Part shown: positions 7,597 through 17,229 of the stretch, in pieces
Position numbering within the stretch: the stretch's first letter is position 1
Layout: each line of letters starts with the position of its first letter
Assembly: GCF_003987495.1 (NCBI RefSeq)
Contig: NZ_NGJU01000007.1
Coordinates: 1 to 64,000 of the forward strand
From: Vagococcus salmoninarum
Lineage (GTDB): Bacteria; Bacillota; Bacilli; Lactobacillales; Vagococcaceae
Direction of reading: 5' to 3'
DNA length: 64,000 nucleotides
Notes under the pieces: generated by a model
Seen by the model: the letters and a program-made list of their open reading frames with translations, nothing else
The model's database searches: none
What the model was told of the DNA's origin: nothing
Translations under genes and position numbers: made by a program

Positions 7597-7706
7597 AATT
7601 ATGATGGTATCATCATAAATGAAAGCGGTTGTAACACGAATGTTTAGGTTTGGTAAAACGTTTTACTAAGTTTTATTTTTACCTTTGCCGAATGTTTAGT
7701 TATAAT
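7576..7706 (+). promoter_or_regulatory. Control region of the nucleoside operon: promoter, two LacI-type operators, cre
   Basis: TTTACC (7678-7683), a 17-base spacer and TATAAT (7701-7706) form the promoter. GTAAAACGTTTTAC (7653-7666) is a perfect 14-bp palindrome with central CG, as in LacI-family operators. GTAAAACGTTTGAC (7576-7589), inside the regulator's last codons, is the same with one base changed; the centres are 77 bp apart. ATGAAAGCGGTTGTAA (7619-7634) matches the CcpA cre consensus WTGAAARCGYTTW with one mismatch in the core. A weak ATGATG-GTAT-CATCAT hairpin (7601-7616) lies in between. Confidence 0.65.
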
Positions 7707-7733
7707 AGTGATGACATATAGGGGGACAAGTTT

Positions 7734-9035
7734 GTGAGAATGATTGATTTAATCGAAAAGAAACGTTCAGGTGGCGAATTAACAAAAGAGGAAATTGAGT
7801 TTTTCGTAACAGGTTATACGGAAGACACGATTCCAGATTATCAAGTAAGTGCCTTTTTAATGACAATTTTTTATCAAGACATGACAGACGAGGAAATTAC
7901 ATATTTAACATTAGCAATGGCTAATTCAGGAGATGTAATCGATTTATCGTCTATTAATGGCGTAAAAGTTGATAAACATTCAACAGGTGGCGTTGGTGAT
8001 ACAACGACAATCGTCTTAGCACCTTTAGTTGCTAGTGTCGGTGTACCAGTTGCGAAGATGTCTGGCCGTGGGTTAGGTCATACTGGTGGTACGATTGATA
8101 AGTTAGAAGCAATTCCTGGTTTCAAAGTAGAGTTACCTAATGAAGACTTCTTACGTTTTGTTAATGAAAGTCAAGTTGCGGTAACAGGTCAATCAGGTGA
8201 CTTAGCTCCAGCTGATAAAAAACTATACGCTTTAAGAGATGTGACAGCAACAGTTGATTCGATTCCCTTGATTGCTAGCTCGATTATGAGTAAGAAAATC
8301 GCTTCAGGAGCCGATGCCATTGTTTTAGATGTCACAACTGGTGATGGCGCCTTTATGAAAAACATCGACGATGCTAGTCGTTTAGCAAAAACAATGGTTA
8401 ACATTGGCAAGCTAGCTGGTCGTAACACAATGGCTGTGATTTCTGATATGTCTCAACCTTTAGGTGAAGCCATCGGAAATACGATTGAAGTCGTAGAAGC
8501 GATTGAAACTTTAAAAGGTCATGGACCAGCGGACTTAACGGAAATGGTTTATGTGTTAGGTAGCCAAATGGTTGTTTTAGCTGGTAAAGCTGAAACGTTA
8601 GAAGAAGCTCGCGGCATGTTGATTGAAGCCGTTGAATCAGGGGCAGCCCTTGAAAAGTTCAAAGTCATGATTGCTAACCAAGGTGGCGATGCTGATATCG
8701 TTGACCATCCGGAAAAAATGGCTCAAGCCAAGTATGTTATTGAATTGCCAGCGAAAGAGTCAGGGTGTGTTCGGGAAATTCACGCTGAAAACGTGGGAAT
8801 TGCAGCCATGCTTTTAGGAGCAGGCCGTAAGACAAAAGAAGACGTCATCGACTATAGCGTTGGTGTTAAGCTACATAAAAAAGTCGGCATGATGGTTGAA
8901 GCTGGCGAACCTTTAGTAACGGTTTATGCTAACCGAGAAGATATCGCAGAAGTGACGGAAATGTTATATAATAATATTGAGATTGGTGAAACAGTTGAAG
9001 AGCCAGTTTTAGTTAGAAAAATAGTAACTGAATAA
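7734..9035 (+). CDS. pdp: Pyrimidine-nucleoside phosphorylase
   Basis: Cytoplasmic enzyme of 433 residues that splits uridine, thymidine and deoxyuridine with phosphate into base and (deoxy)ribose-1-phosphate. It has the family motif [16 protein letters not shown] (residues 104-119) and the phosphate-binding region KHSTGGVGD near residue 82. The GTG at 7734 is preferred because GGGGGAC lies 8 bases upstream; the next ATG would be 14 bases away. It is the first structural gene of the nucleoside operon, behind LacI-type and CcpA-type control sites. Confidence 0.95.
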   Translation: MRMIDLIEKKRSGGELTKEEIEFFVTGYTEDTIPDYQVSAFLMTIFYQDMTDEEITYLTLAMANSGDVIDLSSINGVKVDKHSTGGVGDTTTIVLAPLVASVGVPVAKMSGRGLGHTGGTIDKLEAIPGFKVELPNEDFLRFVNESQVAVTGQSGDLAPADKKLYALRDVTATVDSIPLIASSIMSKKIASGADAIVLDVTTGDGAFMKNIDDASRLAKTMVNIGKLAGRNTMAVISDMSQPLGEAIGNTIEVVEAIETLKGHGPADLTEMVYVLGSQMVVLAGKAETLEEARGMLIEAVESGAALEKFKVMIANQGGDADIVDHPEKMAQAKYVIELPAKESGCVREIHAENVGIAAMLLGAGRKTKEDVIDYSVGVKLHKKVGMMVEAGEPLVTVYANREDIAEVTEMLYNNIEIGETVEEPVLVRKIVTE

Positions 9036-9053
9036 TAGGAAGAGGTTGAAAAG

Positions 9054-9701
9054 ATGAGTTTCAATAGAAAGATCGATCATACCATTTTAAAAGCTGATGC
9101 AACGGAAGCTGATTTACGTAAATTAATAGATGAGGCAAAAGAGCATCAGTTCTACTCAGTTTGTGTGAACCCAACTTGGGTCAAGTTAGCAACTGAGCTA
9201 TTATCAAAAGAGCCGGTCGCAGTTTGTACCGTGATTGGCTTCCCTCTAGGTGCCAATACGCCAGAAGTGAAAGCTTTTGAAACAAGAGATGCGATTAACA
9301 ATGGCGCAGACGAAGTTGATATGGTTATCAACGTCGGCCAATTAAAAGCTGGTAACGAAGACTTTGTTAAAAAAGACATCGAAGCAGTTGTTAATGAAGC
9401 AAAAGATAAAGCCTTAGTAAAAGTTATTATTGAAGCTTGTCTCTTAACAGATGAAGAAATTGCTACAGCTAGCCGTTTAGCTAAAGAAGCTGGGGCAGAA
9501 TTTGTTAAAACGTCAACTGGTTTCTCAACAGGTGGAGCAACTGAAGCTGCTGTCGCAATCATGCGTCAAACAGTTGGGCCAGAAATGGGCGTTAAAGCTT
9601 CAGGTGGGATTCACTCTGCTAAAGATGCTCAAGGCATGATCGATGCAGGTGCTACTCGTTTAGGTACGAGTGCGAGTATCGCGATTGTAACTGAAGGATA
9701 A
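9054..9701 (+). CDS. deoC: Deoxyribose-phosphate aldolase
   Basis: Class I aldolase of 215 residues that cleaves 2-deoxyribose-5-phosphate to acetaldehyde and glyceraldehyde-3-phosphate. The Schiff-base Lys152 lies in VKTSTGFS, the second active-site Lys181 in VKASGGIH, and the acidic residue in [10 protein letters not shown] (about residues 86-95). It starts 18 bases after pdp behind GGAAGAGG. With DeoB it completes the route from deoxynucleosides to glycolysis. Confidence 0.97.
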   Translation: MSFNRKIDHTILKADATEADLRKLIDEAKEHQFYSVCVNPTWVKLATELLSKEPVAVCTVIGFPLGANTPEVKAFETRDAINNGADEVDMVINVGQLKAGNEDFVKKDIEAVVNEAKDKALVKVIIEACLLTDEEIATASRLAKEAGAEFVKTSTGFSTGGATEAAVAIMRQTVGPEMGVKASGGIHSAKDAQGMIDAGATRLGTSASIAIVTEG

Positions 9702-9714
9702 AGGAGCGTTTCTA

Positions 9715-10110
9715 ATGAGCCAAAAAGATAATTGGATTAAAGCAGCTCGGGAAGTCTACGCTAAGGCCTATGTGCCTTATTCAAAATTTCCAGTCGGTGC
9801 CTGCTTAGTAACGAAAGATGGTCAAATTTTTACTGGAGTCAATATTGAAAATGCCTCATTTGGTTTAACGAACTGTGCGGAACGAACGGCCTTTTTCAAA
9901 GCTGTTTCTGAAGGCAACCGTGAGTTTAAACATTTGGTAGTCGCAGGTAACACTGATGACCCAATATCTCCATGTGGTGCATGTCGTCAAGTAATGGTCG
10001 AGTTTTGTGAACCGTCAATGCCAGTTACTTTGGTTAATAAAGATGGGCTAACAAAAGATACGACGATTGCTGAGCTATTGCCGTATTCATTTACGGAAGA
10101 ACAACTATAA
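9715..10110 (+). CDS. cdd: Cytidine deaminase
   Basis: Zinc enzyme of 131 residues that converts cytidine and deoxycytidine to uridine and deoxyuridine, which then feed Pdp. The zinc site is complete: Cys54-Ala-Glu56 in NCAERTAFF, with Glu56 as proton shuttle, and Cys87 and Cys90 in PCGACRQV. Length and motifs fit the homotetrameric short form. It follows deoC by 13 bases behind AAGGAGCG. A small hairpin CAGTCA-GAAA-TGACTG (10127-10142) lies between it and bmpA. Confidence 0.97.
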   Translation: MSQKDNWIKAAREVYAKAYVPYSKFPVGACLVTKDGQIFTGVNIENASFGLTNCAERTAFFKAVSEGNREFKHLVVAGNTDDPISPCGACRQVMVEFCEPSMPVTLVNKDGLTKDTTIAELLPYSFTEEQL

Positions 10111-10173
10111 TGATTTGTGATTTAGCCAGTCAGAAATGACTGTTAAATAAAAAAAATACAGGGGGCTTTAAAG

Positions 10174-11247
10174 ATGAAGACATCGAAAAAGATCGGAATG
10201 GGTTTATTAACACTAGGTTTGGCAGCGACATTAGTTGCATGTGGTAGCGGTAAAGACGCTAAAACAGACGAAAGCGCAGCTGGCGGTAAAGACAAAGCAA
10301 GTGATTTTTCAGCAGCATTAGTAACTGACTTAGGTGGCGTAGATGATAAATCATTTAACCAATCTGCTTGGGAAGGTTTACAAGAATGGGGTAAAGAAGC
10401 TGGTAAAGAAAAAGGAACTGGTGGTTTTAACTACTACCAATCTAACTCTGACTCAGAATTCACACCAAACTTAAACAGTGCAATCGATGATGGCTTTAAC
10501 TTAGTATTTGGTATTGGTTTTAAATTACAACCAGCAATTGAAGAAATTGCCGGAGCAAATAGTGAAACAGAATTTGTAATCATCGACTCAGTCGTCGAAG
10601 GTAAAGATAATGTGGCATCAGTTGTCTTTAAAGATAACGAAGCATCATACTTAGCTGGAATTGCAGCTGCTAAAACAACTAAAACTAACAAAGTTGGTTT
10701 CGTTGGCGGACAAGAAGGCGAAGTTATTGGTCGTTTTGAAGCTGGTTTCGTAGCAGGCGCTAAATCAGTTAACAAAGACATCGACGTTGATGTTCAATAC
10801 GCTGGATCATTTGGTGATGCAGCTAAAGGTAAAACAATTGCTCAAGCAATGTACAAAGGTGGAATTGACGTAATCTTCCACGCATCAGGCGATACAGGTA
10901 ACGGTGTCTTCTCAGAAGCAATCGATATCATGAAAACTAACCCTGAAAACCCAGTATGGGTAATCGGAGTTGACCGTGACCAAGAAGCTGAAGGCGAATA
11001 CGATGGTAAAAACGTAACATTAACTTCTACTCTTAAAGGTGTAGGAACAGCTGTTAAAGATTTATCAGAAAAAGCTGAAGCAGGTAACTTCCCTGGTGGC
11101 GAAACAATGGTTTATGGTTTGAAAGATGGCGGAGTTGATTTAACAGAAGGTCAATTAACAGATGACATTAAAACAGCTGTTGAAGCTGCCAAAGAAGAAA
11201 TCAAAGATGGCAAAGTTGAAGTTGCCGAAGCACCAGAAAAAAAATAA
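10174..11247 (+). CDS. bmpA: Nucleoside-binding lipoprotein of ABC transporter (BMP family)
   Basis: Surface lipoprotein of 357 residues. The signal peptide leads to a lipobox with Cys23 (LVACGSG). The body is a PnrA/BMP-type binding domain (LVTDLGGVDDKSFNQSAWEGL..., GIGFKLQPAIEEIA, VIGVDRDQ). Family members bind purine and pyrimidine nucleosides and work with an RbsA-like ATPase and two permeases, which are the next three genes, as in the lactococcal BmpA-NupABC system. Strong AGGGGGC ribosome site. The codon use is very regular (AAA, GAA, GGT), which suggests high expression, as binding proteins need. Confidence 0.93.
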   Translation: MKTSKKIGMGLLTLGLAATLVACGSGKDAKTDESAAGGKDKASDFSAALVTDLGGVDDKSFNQSAWEGLQEWGKEAGKEKGTGGFNYYQSNSDSEFTPNLNSAIDDGFNLVFGIGFKLQPAIEEIAGANSETEFVIIDSVVEGKDNVASVVFKDNEASYLAGIAAAKTTKTNKVGFVGGQEGEVIGRFEAGFVAGAKSVNKDIDVDVQYAGSFGDAAKGKTIAQAMYKGGIDVIFHASGDTGNGVFSEAIDIMKTNPENPVWVIGVDRDQEAEGEYDGKNVTLTSTLKGVGTAVKDLSEKAEAGNFPGGETMVYGLKDGGVDLTEGQLTDDIKTAVEAAKEEIKDGKVEVAEAPEKK

Positions 11248-11310
11248 TTTTAAAATGAAGTAAGCTAATGCGTAAACGTATTTAACCGAAACAGTTAGGA
11301 AGTGAACATA

Positions 11311-12876
11311 GTGAACGAATCACAATACGTGATTGAAATGGAAAATATCACAAAAGCATTTGGAACGTTTAAAGCCAATGACAATATTAATTTAAAAGTT
11401 AAAAAAGGTGAAATCCATGCTTTACTAGGTGAAAATGGGGCAGGGAAATCGACACTAATGAACATTTTATCAGGTTTATTAGAGCCAACTTCAGGTACCA
11501 TTCGCATTAAAGGAGTAGAGGAAAAAATTTCTAATCCCACTGTGGCTAACAAGCTAGGGATTGGAATGGTCCATCAGCATTTCATGTTGATTGATAATTT
11601 TACAATTGCCGAAAATATTATCTTAGGTAGTGAACCGACGAATGCAGGGAAGATTGACAAAAAACAAGCTTACCAAGATATTATGGCTGTTTCGGATAGA
11701 TACGGATTTAAAATTGAGCCCGATGAATTAGTCGCCAACGTTTCTGTTGGGATGCAACAACGGGTGGAAATTCTGAAAACTTTGTATCGTGGAGCAGACA
11801 TCTTAATCTTTGATGAGCCAACTGCCGTTTTAACGCCTCAAGAAATTGATGAGTTAATTCAAATCATGCACGGTTTGGTCGACGAAGGAAAATCAATTAT
11901 TATCATTACGCATAAACTTGATGAAATCAAAGCTGTGGCTGACCGTTGTACGGTCATCCGTCGTGGTCAGAGTATCGACACTGTTAATGTGGCCGATGTC
12001 TCACCTCAAGAATTAGCAGATTTGATGGTTGGTCGTTCGGTGTCATTTAAGACACCGAAAGGTCCAGCTAATCCGACAACACCGGTCTTGAAGATCGAAA
12101 ATATTGTCGTGAAAGAAAATCGTGGATTAGACGCGGTTAAAAGTCTGAGTTTAGAAGTAAGAGCTGGTGAAGTCTTAGGAATTGCGGGAATTGATGGTAA
12201 TGGTCAAAGTGAACTATTACAAGCGATTACCGGAATGCGTAAAGTCGAAAGTGGTACGATTGAAGTAAACGGTCAAGATATGACGAATATGAAACCTCGT
12301 CAAATTACCGAAAACAGTACTGGCCATGTTCCAGAAGACCGTCACAAATTTGGTCTTGTCTTACCAATGACTTTAGCCGAAAACATTGCGATTCAAACTT
12401 ATTATAAAGCACCTCTAAGTCGCAATGGACTCCTAAATTATGGCAAGATTAATTCTCACGCTTGTGAGTTAATTGAAGAATTTGATGTCAGAACAGTTAA
12501 TGAATTAGTACCGGCAAGTGCCCTTTCTGGTGGTAACCAACAGAAAGCAATCATTGCCCGGGAGATAGATCGTGACCCAGATTTACTGATTGTCGCTCAA
12601 CCAACTCGTGGTTTAGACGTTGGGGCGATTGAGTATATTCATAAACGCTTAATCGAGCAAAGAGACAATGGTAAGGGTGTTTTATTAGTGAGTTTTGAGT
12701 TAGATGAAATTTTAAACGTCTCAGATCGAATTGCTGTTATGTTCGAAGGAGACATTGTAGGGATCGTTGACCCTCAAGAAACAAGTGAACAAGAATTAGG
12801 ATTATTAATGGCCGGGGTACCTTTGTATAAAGCCCGTGAAGGTCTTAAAGAGGAAGGAGCGGCGACTAGTGAATAA
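11311..12876 (+). CDS. nupA: Nucleoside ABC transporter ATP-binding protein (double NBD)
   Basis: RbsA-like ATPase of 521 residues with two nucleotide-binding domains in tandem. The first half has Walker A GENGAGKST, a SVGMQQRVEIL signature and DEPTAVLTP; the second half has a degenerate P-loop (GIDGNGQSE), SGGNQQKAI and VAQPTRGLDVG, the usual asymmetry of this family. The start is the second GTG (11311): the first GTG nearly touches AGGA, while this one has 10 bases of spacing. It drives nucleoside uptake with BmpA and the following two permeases and overlaps the first permease gene by 8 bases. Confidence 0.92.
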   Translation: MNESQYVIEMENITKAFGTFKANDNINLKVKKGEIHALLGENGAGKSTLMNILSGLLEPTSGTIRIKGVEEKISNPTVANKLGIGMVHQHFMLIDNFTIAENIILGSEPTNAGKIDKKQAYQDIMAVSDRYGFKIEPDELVANVSVGMQQRVEILKTLYRGADILIFDEPTAVLTPQEIDELIQIMHGLVDEGKSIIIITHKLDEIKAVADRCTVIRRGQSIDTVNVADVSPQELADLMVGRSVSFKTPKGPANPTTPVLKIENIVVKENRGLDAVKSLSLEVRAGEVLGIAGIDGNGQSELLQAITGMRKVESGTIEVNGQDMTNMKPRQITENSTGHVPEDRHKFGLVLPMTLAENIAIQTYYKAPLSRNGLLNYGKINSHACELIEEFDVRTVNELVPASALSGGNQQKAIIAREIDRDPDLLIVAQPTRGLDVGAIEYIHKRLIEQRDNGKGVLLVSFELDEILNVSDRIAVMFEGDIVGIVDPQETSEQELGLLMAGVPLYKAREGLKEEGAATSE

Positions 12877-13942
12877 ACAAAATTCATTGATTAAAAGTAT
12901 CGCAGTTCCGGTTATCTCCGTTATCGCAGGTCTTTTATTAGGAGCTATTATTATGGTAGCCTTCGGTTATAATCCAGCTGAAGGTTATGGCGCAATGTTA
13001 AGAGGAGCCTTTGGTCGTTCTTATAACATCGGTGAAGTTCTCCGTTTAGCAACGCCGCTAATTTTAACTGGTTTAGGTTTCTCGATTGCTAATACTGCTG
13101 GTTTCTTCAACATCGGTTTAGCCGGACAAGCCTTATCAGGATGGATTGCTGCAATTTGGATGGCAATGACTTTCCCAGATTTACCAAAAGTTATTTTAGT
13201 GCCACTTTGTATTATTATTGGGGCAGCTGCTGGAGCTTTTTGGGCAGGGATTGCTGGCTTCTTGCGAGCACAATTTGGAACAAGTGAAGTCATCGTGACG
13301 ATTATGTTAAACTACACAATCTTACACATTAGTAACCACTTAGTTCGTAACGTCTTTACAGAAAATGCAGATGCCACACCTAAGATTTCTGAGAATGCCT
13401 CTTTAAGAGCTGGCTTCTTAACAGAAATATCTGGCGGTTCCCGCTTAAACTTAGGAATCTTCTTAGCGATTATTATGATCGGCTTAGTTTGGCTCTTAAT
13501 GAAACGAACAACAACTGGTTTTGAATTACGTTCAGTTGGTTTAAATCCTTTTGCTTCTGAGTATGCTGGAATGAACGCTAAGAAAAATATCGTCTTAGCA
13601 ATGTTAATTTCCGGCGCTTTAGCAGGGATGGGTGGAGTTGTTGAAGGTTTAGGTACTTTTGAGAACTTATACATCTTAAGTGCTGCACCAGAAATTGGTT
13701 TCGACGGAATGGCCGTGTCACTATTAGGTGGCGGTAACCCAATCGGAATCTTCTTATCAGCGATTCTCTTCGGTATTTTAAAAATTGGTGGACTGAAAAT
13801 GCCAAGTGTTGGGGTACCAAAAGAAATTGTTGAAATCGTGATTGCGTCAATTATCTTCTTCGTTGGAATCAGCTTTGCGATTCGCTTCATTATGGATAAA
13901 GTCGCACCTGATAAAAAAGTTGTCGAGAAAGGAGATGCATAA
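12869..13942 (+). CDS. nupB: Nucleoside ABC transporter permease 1
   Basis: Membrane protein of 357 residues with about nine or ten hydrophobic segments (BPD_transp_2 family, YufP/NupB-like). The GTG start at 12869 follows GGAAGGAG by 9 bases and overlaps the ATPase stop; a longer in-frame start would run further back into nupA and lacks a ribosome site. Conserved NIGLAGQALSG and ELRSVGLNPFASEYAGMN segments fit sugar/nucleoside permeases. It forms the channel together with the next gene. Confidence 0.9.
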   Translation: MNKQNSLIKSIAVPVISVIAGLLLGAIIMVAFGYNPAEGYGAMLRGAFGRSYNIGEVLRLATPLILTGLGFSIANTAGFFNIGLAGQALSGWIAAIWMAMTFPDLPKVILVPLCIIIGAAAGAFWAGIAGFLRAQFGTSEVIVTIMLNYTILHISNHLVRNVFTENADATPKISENASLRAGFLTEISGGSRLNLGIFLAIIMIGLVWLLMKRTTTGFELRSVGLNPFASEYAGMNAKKNIVLAMLISGALAGMGGVVEGLGTFENLYILSAAPEIGFDGMAVSLLGGGNPIGIFLSAILFGILKIGGLKMPSVGVPKEIVEIVIASIIFFVGISFAIRFIMDKVAPDKKVVEKGDA

Positions 13943-13945
13943 TCA

Positions 13946-14899
13946 ATGGTTGGAATTTTAGCTATTATCGTCTCTTCCTCACTAGTGTATTCTGCTCCTC
14001 TAATTTTTACAGCTTTAGGTGGAACGTTCTCTGAACGAAGTGGAGTTGTCAACGTTGGTTTAGAAGGAATTATGACAATCGGGGCCTTTAGTGCTACCGT
14101 CTTTAACTTATTTACAGCTAGTACTTTTGGGGCAGCGACACCTTGGATCTCAATGATTTTTGGTGGCTTAGTCGGAGTTCTCTTCTCCCTAATCCATGCT
14201 GTTGCCACAATTAATTTAAGAGCAAACCATATTGTTTCCGGAACGGTTATTAACTTAATGGCCCCAGGATTAACGGTTTTCTTAACAAAAATGATCTTTG
14301 ATGGTCATGGTCAAACAGATTTAATTAAAATGCGTTTCGGTAAAATGAGTGTGCCAATCTTAAAAGATATTCCCGTTATCGGTGAAATCTTCTTCAAAGA
14401 TACGTCAGCACCAGCTTACTTAGCAATTGCTGTAGCTTTTATCGCCTACTTCGTCATCTTTAAAACGAAGTTTGGTTTAAGACTACGGGCCGTTGGGGAA
14501 AACCCTCAAGCAGCTGATACTTTAGGGATTAACGTTTACGGCATGAAATATGCTGGCGTTATGATCTCTGGCTTCTTAGGCGGAATTGGTGGAGCGGTAG
14601 CCGTTCAATCAATCTCTGGTCAGTTCTCAATCTCAACGATTGCCGGTCAAGGGTTTATCTCTATGGCAGCAATGATCTTCGGTAAGTGGAACCCGATTAC
14701 CGTGATGGGGGCAGCGATTTTCTTCGGATTAGCCCAAAGTTTAGCCGTTATCGGTGGATCAATTCCATTTATTAGTAGTTTAGAGCCTGTTTGGTTACAA
14801 GCAGCACCGTATGTCTTAACAATCATTGTGTTAGTTGCCTTTATTGGTAAGTCACAAGGACCAAAAGCTAACGGACAAACTTACATCAAATCTAAATAG
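13946..14899 (+). CDS. nupC: Nucleoside ABC transporter permease 2
   Basis: Second permease subunit, 317 residues and about nine membrane segments, same family as its neighbour (shared NVGLEGIMTIGAF and LRLRAVGENPQAADTLGINVYGMKYAGV motifs). The ATG is 3 bases after the nupB stop, with GAGAAAGGAG inside the nupB end. A hairpin downstream (14909-14953) probably ends the upstream half of the nucleoside operon. Confidence 0.9.
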   Translation: MVGILAIIVSSSLVYSAPLIFTALGGTFSERSGVVNVGLEGIMTIGAFSATVFNLFTASTFGAATPWISMIFGGLVGVLFSLIHAVATINLRANHIVSGTVINLMAPGLTVFLTKMIFDGHGQTDLIKMRFGKMSVPILKDIPVIGEIFFKDTSAPAYLAIAVAFIAYFVIFKTKFGLRLRAVGENPQAADTLGINVYGMKYAGVMISGFLGGIGGAVAVQSISGQFSISTIAGQGFISMAAMIFGKWNPITVMGAAIFFGLAQSLAVIGGSIPFISSLEPVWLQAAPYVLTIIVLVAFIGKSQGPKANGQTYIKSK

Positions 14900-14908
14900 T
14901 TCTAACTG

Positions 14909-14953
14909 AACGTGCCAAGATGAAAGCTTACTTTCGATCTCTGGCACGTTTCT
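14909..14953 (+). terminator. Hairpin after nupC (weak terminator)
   Basis: AACGTGCCAAGATGAAAG-CTTA-CTTTCGATCTCTGGCACGTT forms a long stem with a few mismatches. Only TTTCT follows, so termination may be partial or the stem may protect the mRNA 3' end. Confidence 0.6.
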
Positions 14954-15015
14954 GCTAGAAGCAGTTTTAAAACAACATGTTTTCTTAGCGAGTCATCACT
15001 GGAAAAGTAGTGAAA

Positions 15016-15038
15016 GCTGATCAGCTAATTGTTATAAT
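15016..15038 (+). promoter_or_regulatory. Possible deoB promoter with palindrome
   Basis: TATAAT (15033-15038) lies 59 bases before deoB, but no convincing -35 is present. The perfect 12-bp palindrome AGCTGATCAGCT (15016-15027) sits just upstream of the -10 and could be an operator. Function is inferred only from position. Confidence 0.35.
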
Positions 15039-15097
15039 TAACAAGAAACAACAATGAAGACATCGAAATAACTGAAAATCAAGAAAGAAGGAATTAG

Positions 15098-16264
15098 ATG
15101 TTTAAAAGAGTACATTTAGTCGTATTAGACTCAGTTGGTATTGGTGAAGCACCAGATGCTGAAAAATTTGGAGACTTAGGTAGCCATACTTTAGGGCATA
15201 TTGCTGAAACAGCAGGCTTAACCGTTCCGCATATGGAACAATTAGGTTTAGGCACAATCGAACCTTTAGCAGGGGTTAAAGCTGTTGCGGACCATCAAGG
15301 CTACGCAACGAAGCTTGAAGAAATTTCAGTAGGTAAAGATACAATGACTGGCCACTGGGAAATTATGGGCTTGAACATTGAAACGCCTTTCCGCGTCTTT
15401 CCAGAAGGCTTTCCAAAAGAGTTATTAGATAAAATTTCGGAATTTTCAGGTCGGGGCATCGTCTGTAACTTACCTTACAGTGGTACAGCCGTCCTTGACG
15501 ACTACGGTGAACATCAAATTAAAACTGGCGATTTGATTATTTATACATCGGCTGACCCAGTCTTACAAATTGCTGCTCATGAAGAAGTGATTCCTTTAGA
15601 AGAGCTTTACAAAATTTGTGAGTACGTTCGTGAAATCACTAAAGATGATCCTTACATGATTGGTCGAATTATTGCCCGTCCGTATTTAGGAGAACCAGGA
15701 AACTTTGCAAGAACAGCGAATCGTCATGACTATGCCTTAGATCCTTTCGGCGAAACAGTCTTAGACTCTCTGAAAAATGCTGGCAAAGATGTGATTGCTG
15801 TTGGTAAAATCAATGATATCTTTAACGCTCAAGGGATTACTGAATTCGTCCGGACGAAGTCTAACATGGATGGCGTTGATCAATTGATCAAAGTCATGGG
15901 TCAAGACTTTACTGGCATGAGTTTCACTAACTTAGTCGACTTCGATGCTCTCTTCGGTCACCGCCGAGATGTGACTGGTTACGGCCAAGCAATTGATGAG
16001 TTCGATGCTCGCTTACCAGAAATTTATGCAGCGATGGCAGAAGATGACTTATTATTAATTACAGCGGACCACGGCAATGATCCAACCTTCCCAGGAACAG
16101 ATCATACTCGTGAATATGTGCCATTACTTGCTTATAGTAAAAAAATGACCGGCCAAGGCAACTTGCCACAAGGCTATTTCTCAGATATTTCAGCGACAAT
16201 TGCTGAAAACTTCGGTGTACCAGCCACAGAAAATGGCAAAAGCTTCTTAGATAAATTAAAATAA
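15098..16264 (+). CDS. deoB: Phosphopentomutase
   Basis: Metal-dependent mutase of 388 residues that converts (deoxy)ribose-1-phosphate from the phosphorylases to the 5-phosphate used by DeoC or the pentose phosphate pathway. Alkaline-phosphatase-superfamily motifs are visible: [13 protein letters not shown] at the start (metal Asp), KDTMTGHWE around residues 86-94 (phospho-Thr), and [19 protein letters not shown] near residue 320 (metal His/Asp). AGAAAGAAGGA precedes the ATG. It is followed by the purine phosphorylases punA and deoD. Confidence 0.97.
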   Translation: MFKRVHLVVLDSVGIGEAPDAEKFGDLGSHTLGHIAETAGLTVPHMEQLGLGTIEPLAGVKAVADHQGYATKLEEISVGKDTMTGHWEIMGLNIETPFRVFPEGFPKELLDKISEFSGRGIVCNLPYSGTAVLDDYGEHQIKTGDLIIYTSADPVLQIAAHEEVIPLEELYKICEYVREITKDDPYMIGRIIARPYLGEPGNFARTANRHDYALDPFGETVLDSLKNAGKDVIAVGKINDIFNAQGITEFVRTKSNMDGVDQLIKVMGQDFTGMSFTNLVDFDALFGHRRDVTGYGQAIDEFDARLPEIYAAMAEDDLLLITADHGNDPTFPGTDHTREYVPLLAYSKKMTGQGNLPQGYFSDISATIAENFGVPATENGKSFLDKLK

Positions 16265-16294
16265 ACCACCATTTACGGTGAAAGGACGATATTA

Positions 16295-17116
16295 ATGACA
16301 AAAGTATTAAGCGAACAATTACAAGAAACAGTTGCCTATATTCAAAGTAAAGGCGTGAAAGAATTAGAATTTGGTTTAATTCTTGGTTCTGGTTTAGGCG
16401 AACTTGGGGATGAAATCGATAACCCAATCGTGATTCCTTATGAAGAAATTCCCAACTTCCCAGTTTCAACAGTCGTTGGCCATGCAGGGCAATTAGTGTA
16501 TGGTGAATTATCAGGTAAAAAAGTCTTAGCGATGCAAGGTCGTTTCCACTTTTACGAAGGCAATAGCATGCAAGTCGTGACTTTCCCAGTACGAGTGATG
16601 AAAGCGTTAGGCGCCCACTCAATGATCGTTACTAATGCGGCTGGTGGTGTGAACACATCATTTACGCCAGGTAACTTAATGTTAATTACCGATCAAATCA
16701 ACTTCACCGGGGCTAACCCATTAATTGGTGATAACGATGAGAACTTAGGACCACGCTTCCCTGACATGTCAGAACCTTACGATAAAGCTTACGGTCAAAT
16801 CACTCGTCAAGTCGCTGATAAACTAAAAATCACTTTACAACAAGGGGTTTACATGGGGTATTCAGGACCAACTTACGAAACACCAGCGGAAATTCGCATG
16901 TCTCGTGCGATGGGTGCTGATGCTGTTGGAATGTCAACAGTCCCAGAAGTCATCGTTGCTCGTCATATGAGTATGCGTGTCTTAGGAATTACGTGTGTGA
17001 CTAACTTAGCAGCTGGGATGCAAGCGAACTTAAACCATGCCGAAGTTGTTGAAACAACTGAACGGGTTAAAGCTGACTTCAAATCATTAATTAAAGAAAC
17101 ATTGAAAAACATTTAA
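16295..17116 (+). CDS. punA: Purine-nucleoside phosphorylase (trimeric, PNP-I type)
   Basis: Enzyme of 273 residues that phosphorolyses inosine, guanosine and their deoxy forms. GLILGSGLG near residue 26 binds phosphate, VVGHAGQLVYGELSGK and MQGRFHFYEG (phosphate/ribose contact) follow, and TNAAGGVN and MSTVPEVIVARH (base-binding Glu) are present. The length and these motifs place it in the low-molecular-mass trimeric group, distinct from the DeoD hexamer encoded next. It lies 30 bases after deoB behind GGTGAAAGGACG. Confidence 0.94.
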   Translation: MTKVLSEQLQETVAYIQSKGVKELEFGLILGSGLGELGDEIDNPIVIPYEEIPNFPVSTVVGHAGQLVYGELSGKKVLAMQGRFHFYEGNSMQVVTFPVRVMKALGAHSMIVTNAAGGVNTSFTPGNLMLITDQINFTGANPLIGDNDENLGPRFPDMSEPYDKAYGQITRQVADKLKITLQQGVYMGYSGPTYETPAEIRMSRAMGADAVGMSTVPEVIVARHMSMRVLGITCVTNLAAGMQANLNHAEVVETTERVKADFKSLIKETLKNI

Positions 17117-17132
17117 TTGAATTGTTAAAAAT

Positions 17133-17187
17133 AGCAAGTTTAGCGACGTTGCCAGTTAGTGACGTCGCTGAGTTGCTAATTTTTTTC
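17133..17187 (+). terminator. Terminator or attenuator between punA and deoD
   Basis: AGCAA..TTTAGCGACGT-loop-ACGTCGCTGAGTTGCT followed by AATTTTTTT. The long stem and T-tract make a good intrinsic terminator. deoD follows in the same direction only 43 bases later without an obvious own promoter, so read-through is probable. Confidence 0.8.
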
Positions 17188-17229
17188 AGTCCAGGAAAGA
17201 CTAACTAAAAAAATAGAGGAGCGATACTA

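Noticed and set aside
13312-14208. 298-codon open frame on the minus strand
   Set aside because: It lies fully opposite the two nucleoside permease genes, has low-complexity Lys/Pro/Ile composition and no ribosome site; a shadow frame.
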